64,000 bases of DNA, taken from the IMG/VR virus record IMGVR_UViG_3300035156_000206, positions 124,001 through 188,000 of that record; one strand, written 5' to 3'. Source of the stretch: a virus. The notes below the pieces were generated by a model. It did no database searches. It saw nothing but the letters and a program-made list of their open reading frames with translations, and was not told the origin of the DNA. A program made the translations under genes and the position numbers. Positions 7,205 to 18,154 of this stretch are shown piece after piece; the first letter of the stretch is position 1, and each line of letters begins with the position of its first letter.

Positions 7205-10200
7205 CGAACTCTCCGTTTACATTCAATGGCGTAGTGCCATTGATTGAGATTGCCGAGGTCTTCATCAGACTTCCGGAGTAGTCAACGTCAATGTTAGCCA
7301 ACGCATCCATCATCACAGCAAAGAACAGTTGGTTGACATGCTTTGCTGGGAACGAATCATACAAATCGTTCATAAACGCTAACAGGTCCACAGTTGTGTT
7401 CATTTTGTGGTTTTCCAGGAAGTAATCGATGTCGATAGGCTCGAAGTCAATCTCCGGACTATTTAGTACTAGAAGTATCGTCTCTAATGCCTCTGTACCA
7501 TCAACGAACGTTTGCCCTGCACCAATACCGAATCGCGTCGAGGTACCATTTACACTATCGTAGATGGTGCGGTCCAATGAAGGCACCGCAATGTCAGCAT
7601 CTGCGATTGTGTGGCCAATGACAGCTTCAGTAACCATATTCCACAGCGAGCGATCAATGTGTTGATCTTGGTTCTGACGGAACATGATCCACTCTGCGTG
7701 AGTTGGCTTCAACATCGATCCATCTGAGCCATTCAACTGGTGACGCAGTGTGTAGTTCTTGCGGATACGCAGAGTGTAACGATTTGGCTCTGAAACAATA
7801 CCTGCTGTTCCAGCTAACACCAGTTGTGACAAACGTGACTCACCATTTACCAGCACTTCATTCATGCAGATTACATATGGACGGTCATTCACGCTCACCA
7901 ACTTCTCCAGTGTCGAAGTAGTGATTGTGCGAGCACTATCGATCGTCTCAGCCATTCCACGAACCCAGAAGTAGTACAGTGGTTCACGTGAGACGCCATT
8001 TACCGCAACGTGATCCATCTTCGTGTGCGGGTATCCAACATACGATTGCTCTGAAGCAGGAGTCAGATCCAAGTCAGCAGGTACGGTAGTCAGCAGACCG
8101 TCAATGATGCCAGTCTTACGGATCACAGTCAGTCGAACACGTGTGCTATCTGCAAATGCTAACATCGTCTCAGGTTCAATATCGATAACGCCACCAGCCA
8201 ATACAGGACCATCCTGTACGAACACGCCATCAGCAAACATTGCGAACTCTGATCCAACTGGCAGACCTGTCGTCAGTGTTGAACCATTGATGTTGATGGT
8301 GTAGTAGTGTTCAACCATTGGTACTACTTTTGTCCAAGCTCCTTTAAAGGTTGCTGGAGATACAGTAATCACACCTTCGCCTGGCATCGTCAGAGGAATA
8401 ACAACACCTGCGCGGTCAGCAACAACTACTGTGGTAAAAGTTGAACCAGCACCAACGGTGTACACTGTCTTCTCTTTCAGTGGATGTGGCAATGTATCTG
8501 CATTGATGACAATGTCATCACCAATTGAAAATCCATGCACTACACCCAAATTCAAGGCAGTAGAACTAACCGTAGCTGTGAATTGAACGCGTGAGCGGCT
8601 GTATACTTCTGAGCGTGGTGTTCCATTCTTGAAGTCCTTTGGCGCAACGGTGCTTTCTACCCACTGGTAAACAGCAGGATCGCTCCACTCTTCCATCTTG
8701 CCCCAGTTGACCAGCTTCTCGTTGGTTGTCAGGTGCAATGCTTTGTACGACACGTAATCAAATGAATTCGTGTCCAGCCACACATTGCCAACTTCAGGCT
8801 TATTCCAGAACTTGGTGGTGCCGTTGGTAATCGCACTTGGCGACAAGTTGTATACCGCAGGATCAGCCTTAGCGTAGGTGTCAACGTACTGCGCCAGAGT
8901 CGCTTGATGGATGCCTGCAATAGGATCCCAAGCTGGCAACTCTTGGACAACAGTTTTTGCTTTCTCGTCGTACACGTGAATCGGTGCCAACGTAGCATAG
9001 TCAACCGCACGAGTAGTGACCCAAACATTGCTCGCAGGAGCAACCATCTGAATCATACCATTTGTCAAGCGGTGGTAATGCACACCTTCAACAAATGTGC
9101 TTACGTGCGGAACGATGACAACTACAGCATTGGCTCCAAAGTTGCCAATCACTTGGATTGACGTATCTGAGATCTCAGTGTAGTCTACATTGACGGTACG
9201 CAGTGCACCATTGATGAATACGTTCAGTGCACCAGAGTTCGGCAAGTAGGTTTGACCAGTCATCGTGATCACACTTCCTACACCAGCAGCGATACCTGTA
9301 GTGCGGCTACGTTCAGCACCAACTGGTTGGTACACAGTGATTACGTCACCAGGTGTGTGGAACGCGATGTAACGGGCACCGATCAGTTGGATGCTAACTT
9401 GTGCGTTTGTCTTTGCTACCGTACCGAACAGTGCATAGCTATCTGACAGGCTTGCGGCCTGTGCAGGGAAGTTAGGCCAACGTGACACATCACTCATTGG
9501 TACTTTAGTGAAGTATGGCTGTACGGTGTTCTCAGGCGTAGCAACGAACTGAATCTTTGCATGGCTGCTGATGGTATCCTGAGGAACCAAGTTCATTGTG
9601 TAGTGCACGTCAGGGCGGTTGTCCCCGAAGTCGAATGCACGGTACGCCCAGAACTCATCCACTGCAGCAGACTGGAAGTGCTTCGAGTTGGTAAATGCTT
9701 CAATGCTTCCTGTGGTACCTTTTGCCTTGATCATTCCTTTATAGAACAGGAACTGCGACTTTGGTGTCACGTTGGTGTTCGTCATGTACGTTGCGTTAGG
9801 TGTATAGCCCAACATGCGACGTGCATAGTTGACGAAATCCGAGTTCTCATTCACCGTGAAGGTATCGTAGTACTTCAGGATGTTCGAAGTCGTGTATTCA
9901 TAGTTCTGTACAAACTTACCATCTTTGAGAACAAATCCGCCGATGTTAGGACGCTTGGTACTATCCTGTTGCTTCTCAAAGTAAGCTTGCAGACGGCTCA
10001 CAGCAACACCCAGGAAGCTATCGAATACCAGAGCATTCGAAATCGTGTATGGGTTGAACATCAACACGTGTTCGTATTCATCGAAGTATGCGTGCACACC
10101 ACCGAACGGGACATTGTCCGGCACCAGCATGAAGTTGTCCGTCTGTGCGCCATCCAAGATCTGGTTGGTTGCTGCAATGTGCGTGATCGTGTCTTGACGC

Positions 10201-13200
10201 AGTGCATGGAAGTTGCGTGTGTCAATACGGTTACCACGGTTGTCATACACGATCGCCATAGCGCTCGAATCTTTCGAGTCGACGGTATTGAACTCTGATA
10301 CCACACCAGTTGGGTGCGTCAGCCAGATGTTGTTGCGGAATGGGTTCATCTCAATTTCACCCACCAGGTTAGCCATACTGTTGGTGCGGCTGACATTGCT
10401 TGCGTTCAGGTACAGTGTATCGATGAAGCTCTCAACTTCGAACTGCCAAGTGATCTGGCGGTTGTTGGAATCATCATACTCCAACACACTGCTGTCATTG
10501 AATACGATACCTTGATCTGTCAGGTACAATGAATAACCATCAACAAAGTCAACCACGTTCTGGATACCAGTAATAGGCACAGCGGTGCTGAACGAACGCA
10601 GGTCACGCTTGTTCACAGAGAAGTGTTTCCACAGAACTGGAGTGTGCTTACCTTCCAGTGAGTAGAATGTGCTTGTCAGCTCAGCCACGCTGTATACACC
10701 TGAACCATTTGTGACCAAGTTGATGTTGTGCCCGATAAGAGCTTCTTCCTTGCTGTTCGCCAGCATGAAGGTGGTGTCATTTACGGGAATGATGAAGTAG
10801 TATGTGAGATCATCAATGGCGTTAGGCAGCAAGCCTTGTACGCCAAGGTCGAATACAACGGGCGAACCAGCTACCCATCCAGACAATTCAATGGTACCAT
10901 TAACCATCGAGAAGGTGTTTGTTGCCAGGTCAGACGTGACGCGGTATTTCTTGACGCCATAGTAGAACGCGGTACGAGCTGCTGGGCAATGTGTTGCCAC
11001 ATCAAACTTCCAGTCTCGTCCTGCACCCATAGGGATCTCACGTGGGCTACCTGCTTGAGCAATCGATGCATATAGAGCATCAACCCAAACATCACGCACG
11101 TGGCGTGCAGTCTTTACCTCAACTGAGTAGTCATTAGGAGTCATCTCAAACAGACCTGAGTCGATTGAGAGTGTATTGTCGATCACAAAACTACCAACGC
11201 TGTAGCACAGCTGGGTGGTCCATGATGTCCAAGCACGCTTGAATTCACTTGCATTCAGGTCCAGAGCGTTGTAACGGAAGAAGTTGACGAACAGTTGGTT
11301 AACACCATCAAACAATTGTGTTACGCCATTGTTGTCTGTATCGCCGTGGAAAATCACATCGCGGTGCGACAGAACTTTGCTCGTGCGGTTACAAACTTCC
11401 AAGCCATTGACAGAAGTGAATTCTTCACCAAATGTGTAGTGCGTGAAGCGAATTGGATCAAGACGGAACATCGAACGCATCTCAGCGTACTTGTAGTCCA
11501 GTGTTTTCTTCCAGGCGCGCTCATGCAGTGCATCCTGACCAAAGTAGAAGTTGTTGCTTGCGATATCCGCAGTTGCTGGCATTACAGTCAGCAGAGCAGG
11601 GTAGTCAGCATACAATTCCACATCTTCAGCACTAGATGGTTCCCAGTATGGAGGGAACAGATCATCTGGACCATAACCATCTACGGTAGTGTGACTGAAT
11701 TGGTTGACCGGTACTTGTGGTACTGGTGCAACGGACCATGGCTCGACAGGCAAGATACCAAAATTGATGTTTGCCCACATATCAGTATTCCAACGACGAC
11801 CTTGAGTAGCACCGTCGTAATGGAAATCCCACCATGTTGGCTTTTGCTCGAAGCCTTGCAGTTTCCATGGCTCCAGATGAGGATATGATGTTCCGTACAG
11901 TGACTGATAAATTGCATCCCAACGTACTTCACCAGTCAAGACTGTCGAGTAGTTCCATGTGAATGCATCAGTGATATCGAAGTCACCACGGTAAGGCGCA
12001 GTGATCCGATTTGCTTTGCAGTATTCTTCGAACTCTGTTTGCATCAAGGCGGCAAATTGTCCAGCATCCACCTCTGGCAGATTGTCGATCCACAGGTCGC
12101 CCTCAGGAACACTATCAGCTAAGCGTTGCTCAATACGCAGCAGAACACTGGCGACAACATCTACCAGGTCAAATTCTTTCCACAGTACGTCAGCAGCCAG
12201 GGTAGTTTCTTCCCAAGCTGAGTTAACATTCTGGTACACCAGCTGAGTGATCGGGTTCAGATACATGGCCCCTGCTGGGTACACACGTGCATCCGGGATT
12301 GATGTGGTTACTGCAATCGCGCTGAAGCGGAACAACTGATCCCTTGTTGCATTGTACCACATTTCGCCTGGTTGAGCATCAAATGCAGACACGTATGGTT
12401 GCTGTACGCCATTTGGATACAGGTTCAGTGTCTTGATGATGTTGGCTTTAGCTACAGCACTGGTGATGCTATTCAGCTCATCCAAACTGCGGTGACCGTC
12501 GTGGTGAACCATTTCCAAGATGCCACGTTTGTCATCACGGATGTATTGTGGTGTCGATTTGCCGCTCATGCGCAGGTACGGCAGGGTGGCGATCCAGTTG
12601 GTGATAGCACCACGGGTCGTTACGCTGCTATCACCATAGATGCGTGACAGTGCAGTATCATTGCGCAGGGTAGTGAGCACTTTGCCTTCAATGAAACCAA
12701 TCAAGTCACCTACAGCACCATTGTCTAGGGAGTTCAGCGAAGCAACGATATTTTGCTCTACGTTCTCACGCACACGCACCAGCAGCTCGTTGTATTGAGT
12801 TGCCGCGAATGCCAGGATCGAAGGCAAGTTAAAGTTGCTGCTGATCAGGGACGAAACAAAATTATCGAATGAGTAGCTGTGCTCTTTAATTGTTCCACCC
12901 AGAGCATAGTTGATATTTTCCTGCAGACGGTACGAATTCGATGGAGTGAGGTTCACGCCATAGATCGAAGGGTCAGCAGGAGGCTGGTTATCGACAATCG
13001 ACTTGAAGTGCAGGAACAGCTCTGAGTAGCTCAGTTGGCGACGGCACTCGTGGTGCGCGTTCTTCATCAGTTGCTGAGGGATCTCATATACGCCATCAGG
13101 GTCTTCGTTGCCAACTGGCATACGGTCTGCATTTACTTTGGTTGGAACATACAGGGCTGCATTGCTCCACACAGAAGCAGTTGTGCCATCATCCGAGTTG

Positions 13201-14963
13201 ATGTAGAAGCGCAGGGTGTCATCTGCAGCGACTAAGTCGATATCAAATGTGAACTCTTTGGTCAGTGTGTTGTGCTTGATGCGGGAACCGAAATCGGCAT
13301 CAACGTCTGCTGTGCTATCTTCCGTAAATGTGACGATGCTTGTCGATTGGTTCAGAGCATTGCCCTTAACATCAACAACATTGAACAGTGGGTACTGATT
13401 GCGAGCGGTCTTGTATTGTTCTTGCTTACGGTATTTGATCAAGCAACGCAGTTCCAGAGGTGCATCGTCATCTTCCGATACACGCACCATGACCATCTCT
13501 TTACCTTGGTCTTCTTCAGCGATGGCATTTGGGTAGATCTCGACAACGTCACCAGCACTGAGTGGTTCAGTAAAACGAATGCGGTAGATTGGAAGTTCCG
13601 TGTAGGTTCCATACTGGCGGCGACCGTTCAAGTAGACGCGAGCTAACCCACCATCAAACAGGTACATTGTGGTTAGTGCAAAATCAGTCTGGCCTTCAAT
13701 CGCAGTGAACTGCTCGCCATTGTTGCCTTGGTACGCTAATGCTGGTTCCATTGTAGGCAGTGGTTGTCCCAGTTCAACCAACATCCAGTGATTGAACAGC
13801 CCTTTCCAATCATCGCCCAAGCTGGTTGTAGCGAATGGCAGAACGGTTCCAGAAGGATTGTCTGTTGTCAGATTGCCATCAACGTGGATGACGGTCACAT
13901 CACCTTCATAGAAGTAATCAACGCTGAGAGCATTCCACTTGCCGTTGTACAGTTCCGATCCTTCGATAGTAAATGGTTGATCCACACTAAGCTTGCTAGT
14001 TTGGTCGCCAGCAACAGTAATCGTGTCGTCATCACGACTTGATGCAACAACAGGCATACGATCAAACAATTCATTACGAGCTGGGCCTGTGGTGTTGATT
14101 TCCCAAGGGAAAGAAGCCGAGCGGCGGTACTGCCACACTTGTGGACGGTATGTGTATTCAGTCAGCTGGATGTTGTCATTGTACTCAATGATTGGCATCT
14201 TGGCTTGCTTGACGAGTGACAGATCGGCAACATCCAGACGGTGGATCCATTTGTTCTGGATAGCCCAATCAGATGTCAGCACGAACATACCTTCCATTTC
14301 ACCTGGCAGTTGTGCGAAGATATATGGAGGGTGAATTGGGTCCGCGATGATGGTCGTGAGGTTTGGGATAGAGATTCGTTGGTCTGCAGCCACGAAGGTG
14401 TTCACAGCATTCAACGCAAACTCAATATCAGCCCACAGAGCCAGCTTATCGTCAGCCGATGGGTAGTGCGAAGCCATCTGGCTCAACTGTGCTTGCAGCT
14501 TCGTCAGTTTGTTTTCAATGACGACGTACTCTGGATCGGTTTCACTTGACCAGTAGTATTCATTGTAGTTGGTAATCTTGTCGAGGTTGATAGGCAGGGC
14601 GTAATTGAACTGCTCAGCATTCTGCCACTCTTGGACACGTGACGTATCAATGCCTAGCTGCTCACAGAGGCGCTTAATATCTTTGTATGTAGTGATTTGG
14701 ACTTCCGAAGCGGCGCTATTTTTGATAGCTGGCTGCAATTGGAATGCCTGGTCATATGTGCTTGGTTCAACAATTTGATCATCCTGTGAGGATGTCTTGC
14801 GTTGTCCAATGGTGCCGATTACGCGCTGAAGTTCCGGCTTTGTGTAGAATCGATTGAATGTGGTCTCTGCTAGCGCCTTGGATAACGGGTTCTGATGGAT
14901 AGCAGGCAGCAGATTGTGCACGTCCGGACGACCCAGCTTGTAATCGCTATTATTTTGTGACAT
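7197..14963 (-). CDS. Giant virion structural protein, 2588 aa
   Basis: The largest gene in the window, started by AAAGGAATC and placed just downstream of a perfect late promoter. The N-terminus (GRPDVHNLLPAIHQ, TTFNRFYTKPELQRVIGTIG, AFQLQPAI, NYNEYYW) matches a layout I associate with very large virion proteins of ViI-like and other large T4-related phages. The rest is long, beta-rich and low in cysteine with many YD/W motifs, as expected of an elongated appendage or baseplate organiser. It lies between gp6 and small accessory genes, so attachment to the baseplate wedge is likely. No enzymatic motif was seen by eye. Antisense open frames inside it are compositional shadows. Confidence 0.8.
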   Translation of the reverse strand: MSQNNSDYKLGRPDVHNLLPAIHQNPLSKALAETTFNRFYTKPELQRVIGTIGQRKTSSQDDQIVEPSTYDQAFQLQPAIKNSAASEVQITTYKDIKRLCEQLGIDTSRVQEWQNAEQFNYALPINLDKITNYNEYYWSSETDPEYVVIENKLTKLQAQLSQMASHYPSADDKLALWADIEFALNAVNTFVAADQRISIPNLTTIIADPIHPPYIFAQLPGEMEGMFVLTSDWAIQNKWIHRLDVADLSLVKQAKMPIIEYNDNIQLTEYTYRPQVWQYRRSASFPWEINTTGPARNELFDRMPVVASSRDDDTITVAGDQTSKLSVDQPFTIEGSELYNGKWNALSVDYFYEGDVTVIHVDGNLTTDNPSGTVLPFATTSLGDDWKGLFNHWMLVELGQPLPTMEPALAYQGNNGEQFTAIEGQTDFALTTMYLFDGGLARVYLNGRRQYGTYTELPIYRIRFTEPLSAGDVVEIYPNAIAEEDQGKEMVMVRVSEDDDAPLELRCLIKYRKQEQYKTARNQYPLFNVVDVKGNALNQSTSIVTFTEDSTADVDADFGSRIKHNTLTKEFTFDIDLVAADDTLRFYINSDDGTTASVWSNAALYVPTKVNADRMPVGNEDPDGVYEIPQQLMKNAHHECRRQLSYSELFLHFKSIVDNQPPADPSIYGVNLTPSNSYRLQENINYALGGTIKEHSYSFDNFVSSLISSNFNLPSILAFAATQYNELLVRVRENVEQNIVASLNSLDNGAVGDLIGFIEGKVLTTLRNDTALSRIYGDSSVTTRGAITNWIATLPYLRMSGKSTPQYIRDDKRGILEMVHHDGHRSLDELNSITSAVAKANIIKTLNLYPNGVQQPYVSAFDAQPGEMWYNATRDQLFRFSAIAVTTSIPDARVYPAGAMYLNPITQLVYQNVNSAWEETTLAADVLWKEFDLVDVVASVLLRIEQRLADSVPEGDLWIDNLPEVDAGQFAALMQTEFEEYCKANRITAPYRGDFDITDAFTWNYSTVLTGEVRWDAIYQSLYGTSYPHLEPWKLQGFEQKPTWWDFHYDGATQGRRWNTDMWANINFGILPVEPWSVAPVPQVPVNQFSHTTVDGYGPDDLFPPYWEPSSAEDVELYADYPALLTVMPATADIASNNFYFGQDALHERAWKKTLDYKYAEMRSMFRLDPIRFTHYTFGEEFTSVNGLEVCNRTSKVLSHRDVIFHGDTDNNGVTQLFDGVNQLFVNFFRYNALDLNASEFKRAWTSWTTQLCYSVGSFVIDNTLSIDSGLFEMTPNDYSVEVKTARHVRDVWVDALYASIAQAGSPREIPMGAGRDWKFDVATHCPAARTAFYYGVKKYRVTSDLATNTFSMVNGTIELSGWVAGSPVVFDLGVQGLLPNAIDDLTYYFIIPVNDTTFMLANSKEEALIGHNINLVTNGSGVYSVAELTSTFYSLEGKHTPVLWKHFSVNKRDLRSFSTAVPITGIQNVVDFVDGYSLYLTDQGIVFNDSSVLEYDDSNNRQITWQFEVESFIDTLYLNASNVSRTNSMANLVGEIEMNPFRNNIWLTHPTGVVSEFNTVDSKDSSAMAIVYDNRGNRIDTRNFHALRQDTITHIAATNQILDGAQTDNFMLVPDNVPFGGVHAYFDEYEHVLMFNPYTISNALVFDSFLGVAVSRLQAYFEKQQDSTKRPNIGGFVLKDGKFVQNYEYTTSNILKYYDTFTVNENSDFVNYARRMLGYTPNATYMTNTNVTPKSQFLFYKGMIKAKGTTGSIEAFTNSKHFQSAAVDEFWAYRAFDFGDNRPDVHYTMNLVPQDTISSHAKIQFVATPENTVQPYFTKVPMSDVSRWPNFPAQAASLSDSYALFGTVAKTNAQVSIQLIGARYIAFHTPGDVITVYQPVGAERSRTTGIAAGVGSVITMTGQTYLPNSGALNVFINGALRTVNVDYTEISDTSIQVIGNFGANAVVVIVPHVSTFVEGVHYHRLTNGMIQMVAPASNVWVTTRAVDYATLAPIHVYDEKAKTVVQELPAWDPIAGIHQATLAQYVDTYAKADPAVYNLSPSAITNGTTKFWNKPEVGNVWLDTNSFDYVSYKALHLTTNEKLVNWGKMEEWSDPAVYQWVESTVAPKDFKNGTPRSEVYSRSRVQFTATVSSTALNLGVVHGFSIGDDIVINADTLPHPLKEKTVYTVGAGSTFTTVVVADRAGVVIPLTMPGEGVITVSPATFKGAWTKVVPMVEHYYTININGSTLTTGLPVGSEFAMFADGVFVQDGPVLAGGVIDIEPETMLAFADSTRVRLTVIRKTGIIDGLLTTVPADLDLTPASEQSYVGYPHTKMDHVAVNGVSREPLYYFWVRGMAETIDSARTITTSTLEKLVSVNDRPYVICMNEVLVNGESRLSQLVLAGTAGIVSEPNRYTLRIRKNYTLRHQLNGSDGSMLKPTHAEWIMFRQNQDQHIDRSLWNMVTEAVIGHTIADADIAVPSLDRTIYDSVNGTSTRFGIGAGQTFVDGTEALETILLVLNSPEIDFEPIDIDYFLENHKMNTTVDLLAFMNDLYDSFPAKHVNQLFFAVMMDALANIDVDYSGSLMKTSAISINGTTPLNVNGEFDE

Positions 14964-14986
14964 ATGATTCCTTTGTGTATGAGGTA

Positions 14987-15021
14987 CTAATCCATAATAT
15001 TTATAGCATATTATGGATTAG
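14987..15021. repeat. Inverted repeat with late promoter embedded in it
   Basis: Perfect 14-bp arms CTAATCCATAATAT and ATATTATGGATTAG separated by 7 bases. The minus-strand late promoter core overlaps the loop and one arm. It lies 26 bases past the gp6 stop and 24 bases before the giant gene start, so it can act as both a terminator-like hairpin and a promoter region. Confidence 0.75.
14998..15005 (-). promoter_or_regulatory. Late promoter TATAAATA (giant virion gene)
   Basis: Exact late promoter core on the minus strand, 35 bases upstream of the ATG at 14963. Confidence 0.8.
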
Positions 15022-15046
15022 CCAAAAACAGAATCAAATCAAGCAG

Positions 15047-18000
15047 TTACCGGGCTTGGTTGGTATTCACCGCGTTCAGTGCCGTTGTGATCTCAACATC
15101 ATCGATGTCCACGTCCGCTTGAATGATCTCGTCTTCACTCATATTTACTTGGAACATGTCACCGAAAAAGTGATTAGGGTAGAGAGGTACCAGAACCACT
15201 GAGTTGATATCAGAAGCCAGCTCTTTGTGGATCACGGCTGATAGCTCAGTGAAGTAGAACGATTCACCAAACTCCCAGTACGTGATATCAAAGAAGCTAC
15301 GCACCACATCACGAACCTTCAGTTTGATCTGACTGTCCGTCAGCACCGAGCGTGGGTTCTTAACAACCAGGAACTTTGCTTGGAGCTGTGGTGCTGCTTT
15401 GTCACCAATCACCAACTTGATCTTGCCTGGGTGGAATACCACCGTGTCCGAGATCATTGCGTTGACCAGTAAATCTTTGTAGTCGTTGCGCAACTGCATT
15501 GGAGTTGGAGGAAGTGGCTGTGCGCCGTTTCCTTCTAACCACGTTTGCAGGTTGTTGTAGTAACCCTTCTGAATCACAAATGCATCATTAATGTTCGTTG
15601 GTGATGGATCTACCAAGTGGAACATAGACGTCTGGTGCATCCACATGAAGTTCAGACCAGAACGGCCGCGAGTGCGACGGTACTTACGATCTTGAGCAGA
15701 CACACCTGCCAGTTCTTCCAGTGCTTGCAAAGTCCGAACTGTGCCGGTAGTCGTAACAAACTTCCATGGGGCCGAAGCACTAACGCGCTGGTGGTACACA
15801 AAGCTTGTACGAGTGACTGTGATCAACCCACTAGCAGGACGTGCGCTCAAACGCACAGTCGTTGTCAGATCACCTAATGCCACACCTGGGCTCTCTACCC
15901 AGCTCGTACCAACTCCGGAAACACTGATTTCATTCATTCCACGAACATACGCGAACGGCAGGGTGATGTCAACAGGAACAGACCCCGAAGCAGCAACCGA
16001 AATTGTATAGTCAGGGTCAATCAGTTCACCCACAAGCCCGGTACCACTCAGCTCGGATTGTACTGCATCGTATGCCACAACTTCCAGCTTGTTGATGTTT
16101 TGTAGACCAGATAACTCATCGTACACCACTCCAGACGGTACCATAGTTACAGCAGTCGACAGAGTACGGATACGTGATTCATTGGAAGTATTTGTGTCAG
16201 CCTGATCGTATTTGTTGGTGTTAGCCTTCAACAGGATGATCTTGTCACGCTCTGCCGTCAATGTGTCTTCTGCAACGATTGCTGAACCATTAGCAGCCCA
16301 GAAGCGAGTCGTTGGACTCTCAATCGTCATTTTGGTAGCAGCATTGCTTACGGTCCATCCAATGACATTACCACCATTCATTGTTGCATCAATGAGCATG
16401 ACGTAGTCTGATGTGCCAGCTGTTGATGCTGAATACACACCCGTTGTCGCGTTGTAGATGATATACACAGGATCAGGCCATACATTGTTTTGCAGTACGG
16501 TGGAGATCTGGAGCATCTCATCAGCTGTGAAGGTGCGACGAATATTTTGCACACGGTTGATAAATGCACGTGTGTACGTTCCCGCAGCAGACAGAGTAGG
16601 GATGATGTAGTTGGTGAACAACTTATCGGTATCGACCGGGTCCGTCACACGAACAGCATCGGTATAGTTCTCAAACATCACGATCATATCGTCACCAGCC
16701 AGCTTGACGTTTTCGTACGTCTCACTCGTATCGTGCCAACGTGAATACTTCGACTCGCCAGCATACGTGCGGTTGACAGTGCGCAACTTCAAGATCGTTG
16801 GATCCTTCAGTGGGTACAGATTGTAGTCTGCACCATTGACCATACGGTTCTGAGTGTAGTACACAGATGGAGCAACACGACGGATGTGTTCGATATCTTC
16901 AGATGCCGAAGCATTCTGCAGGTTCGAGATCAGAGATACAGTAAACTGCAACGTCTGTGGTTGACCCAGCTTGTCGATGTAGCGCAGCGAGAATGCCTTG
17001 TCGATAACAGCATTCAGAGGGATCGACAGGTTTTCATTTGCTGACGTGCGATACCAGAAGTCAAACGTTCCTGCTGGGATGTTAGCAAACTCACCATCAC
17101 CAAACACTACACGTACTTGGTCATTGTCGAGAGTTTCCGTCTCAAAGCGGTTGCGACCATTCGTGTAGCTGAAGATCACGTTCTGTGCACTTGTGGTGTC
17201 TACTTCTTCCCATTCGCCTGAGCGTTTGGTACGAATCGATCCATCATTCAGTATTTGCTCTGAGGTGATGTCGATGTTGTTGACCCACAGGTCAGTATCA
17301 TTGATGTTCGATGTTGGGATGTCGATGTATTGGTTTGGTGTCTTGCCGTCGAATGTACTACGTGTCGAAGACAACGTACCTTGTTTGGTAAAGAAGAAGA
17401 AACCAGTTGTAGGCGAATCATTGCCGAAACCATCTGAACCGTACAGCAAAGTCATCCCGCCACCATTCTCAGGACGACGTTCTGTAGGACCATAGCGATC
17501 TACACGCACTGGAACGATTTCCATTGGGTAAGACGTTCCGTCAACGCTTACAGCATATGGAAGAACGCTACGCTGCGTAGGAACGTTGTTAAGCGAGTAC
17601 AATTCAAAGAGAACGTTATCGACTTGAACGCGATCGCCAGGATTGACTGTTCCGATGTTGGACAGCGTGGCCGAGTTCATGATAGTGAGGAACTGTTCTT
17701 TCCACAGCAGGTTATTGGTATCATTCCAACTAACTTGCTTGCCTTTCAGAGGCGTACCGCGGGTATCGTACAGATCTTCAGATGTAGTCAGTGAGGTGAT
17801 CTTCAGCAGACCACGAGCAGGGATGTTACGGGTAGCACGGTACGAGATCAGTTTTGCAAGACGCAGTACGTTTTGCTTACGCTGTGCAACACCAATGAAG
17901 TTCTCGTGCGAGCTTACGTCAACACGGTAGATCAGAAGTTCGCCCAAGTATGCAAAGATCTCGATCATGGCGATGAATTCGCTTGATTCGATGAAGTCGT

Positions 18001-18142
18001 TGAAGCTCTCAGGGAAGTACAGCTTGAGGTAGTCTACGATCGACTGCTTGATCGATGTGTAATCGAATGCTGTGAAGTTGATTTGGTTAAATGCCTCGTA
18101 GGCCTTTTCCCATGCTTCTGCGCGTGATACTAAACGTGCCAT
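15047..18142 (-). CDS. 6: Baseplate wedge protein gp6
   Basis: A 1031-aa protein whose N-terminus is diagnostic: FTAFDYTSIKQSIVDYLKLYFPESFNDFIESSEFI, then a FAYLGELLIYRVDVSSHENFI helix pair, then LAKLISYRAT. This is the conserved start of T4 gp6, the protein whose dimers form the wedge ring. T4 gp6 is 660 aa, so about 370 residues are extra, mainly beta-rich segments in the C-terminal half. It follows gp25 after 12 bases, the usual T4 pairing. The last residues are acidic (SEDEIIQADVDIDDVEI). Confidence 0.93.
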   Translation of the reverse strand: MARLVSRAEAWEKAYEAFNQINFTAFDYTSIKQSIVDYLKLYFPESFNDFIESSEFIAMIEIFAYLGELLIYRVDVSSHENFIGVAQRKQNVLRLAKLISYRATRNIPARGLLKITSLTTSEDLYDTRGTPLKGKQVSWNDTNNLLWKEQFLTIMNSATLSNIGTVNPGDRVQVDNVLFELYSLNNVPTQRSVLPYAVSVDGTSYPMEIVPVRVDRYGPTERRPENGGGMTLLYGSDGFGNDSPTTGFFFFTKQGTLSSTRSTFDGKTPNQYIDIPTSNINDTDLWVNNIDITSEQILNDGSIRTKRSGEWEEVDTTSAQNVIFSYTNGRNRFETETLDNDQVRVVFGDGEFANIPAGTFDFWYRTSANENLSIPLNAVIDKAFSLRYIDKLGQPQTLQFTVSLISNLQNASASEDIEHIRRVAPSVYYTQNRMVNGADYNLYPLKDPTILKLRTVNRTYAGESKYSRWHDTSETYENVKLAGDDMIVMFENYTDAVRVTDPVDTDKLFTNYIIPTLSAAGTYTRAFINRVQNIRRTFTADEMLQISTVLQNNVWPDPVYIIYNATTGVYSASTAGTSDYVMLIDATMNGGNVIGWTVSNAATKMTIESPTTRFWAANGSAIVAEDTLTAERDKIILLKANTNKYDQADTNTSNESRIRTLSTAVTMVPSGVVYDELSGLQNINKLEVVAYDAVQSELSGTGLVGELIDPDYTISVAASGSVPVDITLPFAYVRGMNEISVSGVGTSWVESPGVALGDLTTTVRLSARPASGLITVTRTSFVYHQRVSASAPWKFVTTTGTVRTLQALEELAGVSAQDRKYRRTRGRSGLNFMWMHQTSMFHLVDPSPTNINDAFVIQKGYYNNLQTWLEGNGAQPLPPTPMQLRNDYKDLLVNAMISDTVVFHPGKIKLVIGDKAAPQLQAKFLVVKNPRSVLTDSQIKLKVRDVVRSFFDITYWEFGESFYFTELSAVIHKELASDINSVVLVPLYPNHFFGDMFQVNMSEDEIIQADVDIDDVEITTALNAVNTNQAR

Positions 18143-18154
18143 GTGATATCTCTC

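Noticed and set aside
9561-10298. 245-codon open frame antisense to the giant virion gene
   Set aside because: Protein is rich in Val, His and Cys with no domain. It lies wholly inside a strongly supported gene and has no ribosome site; other antisense frames there (for example 11295-11888) look the same.
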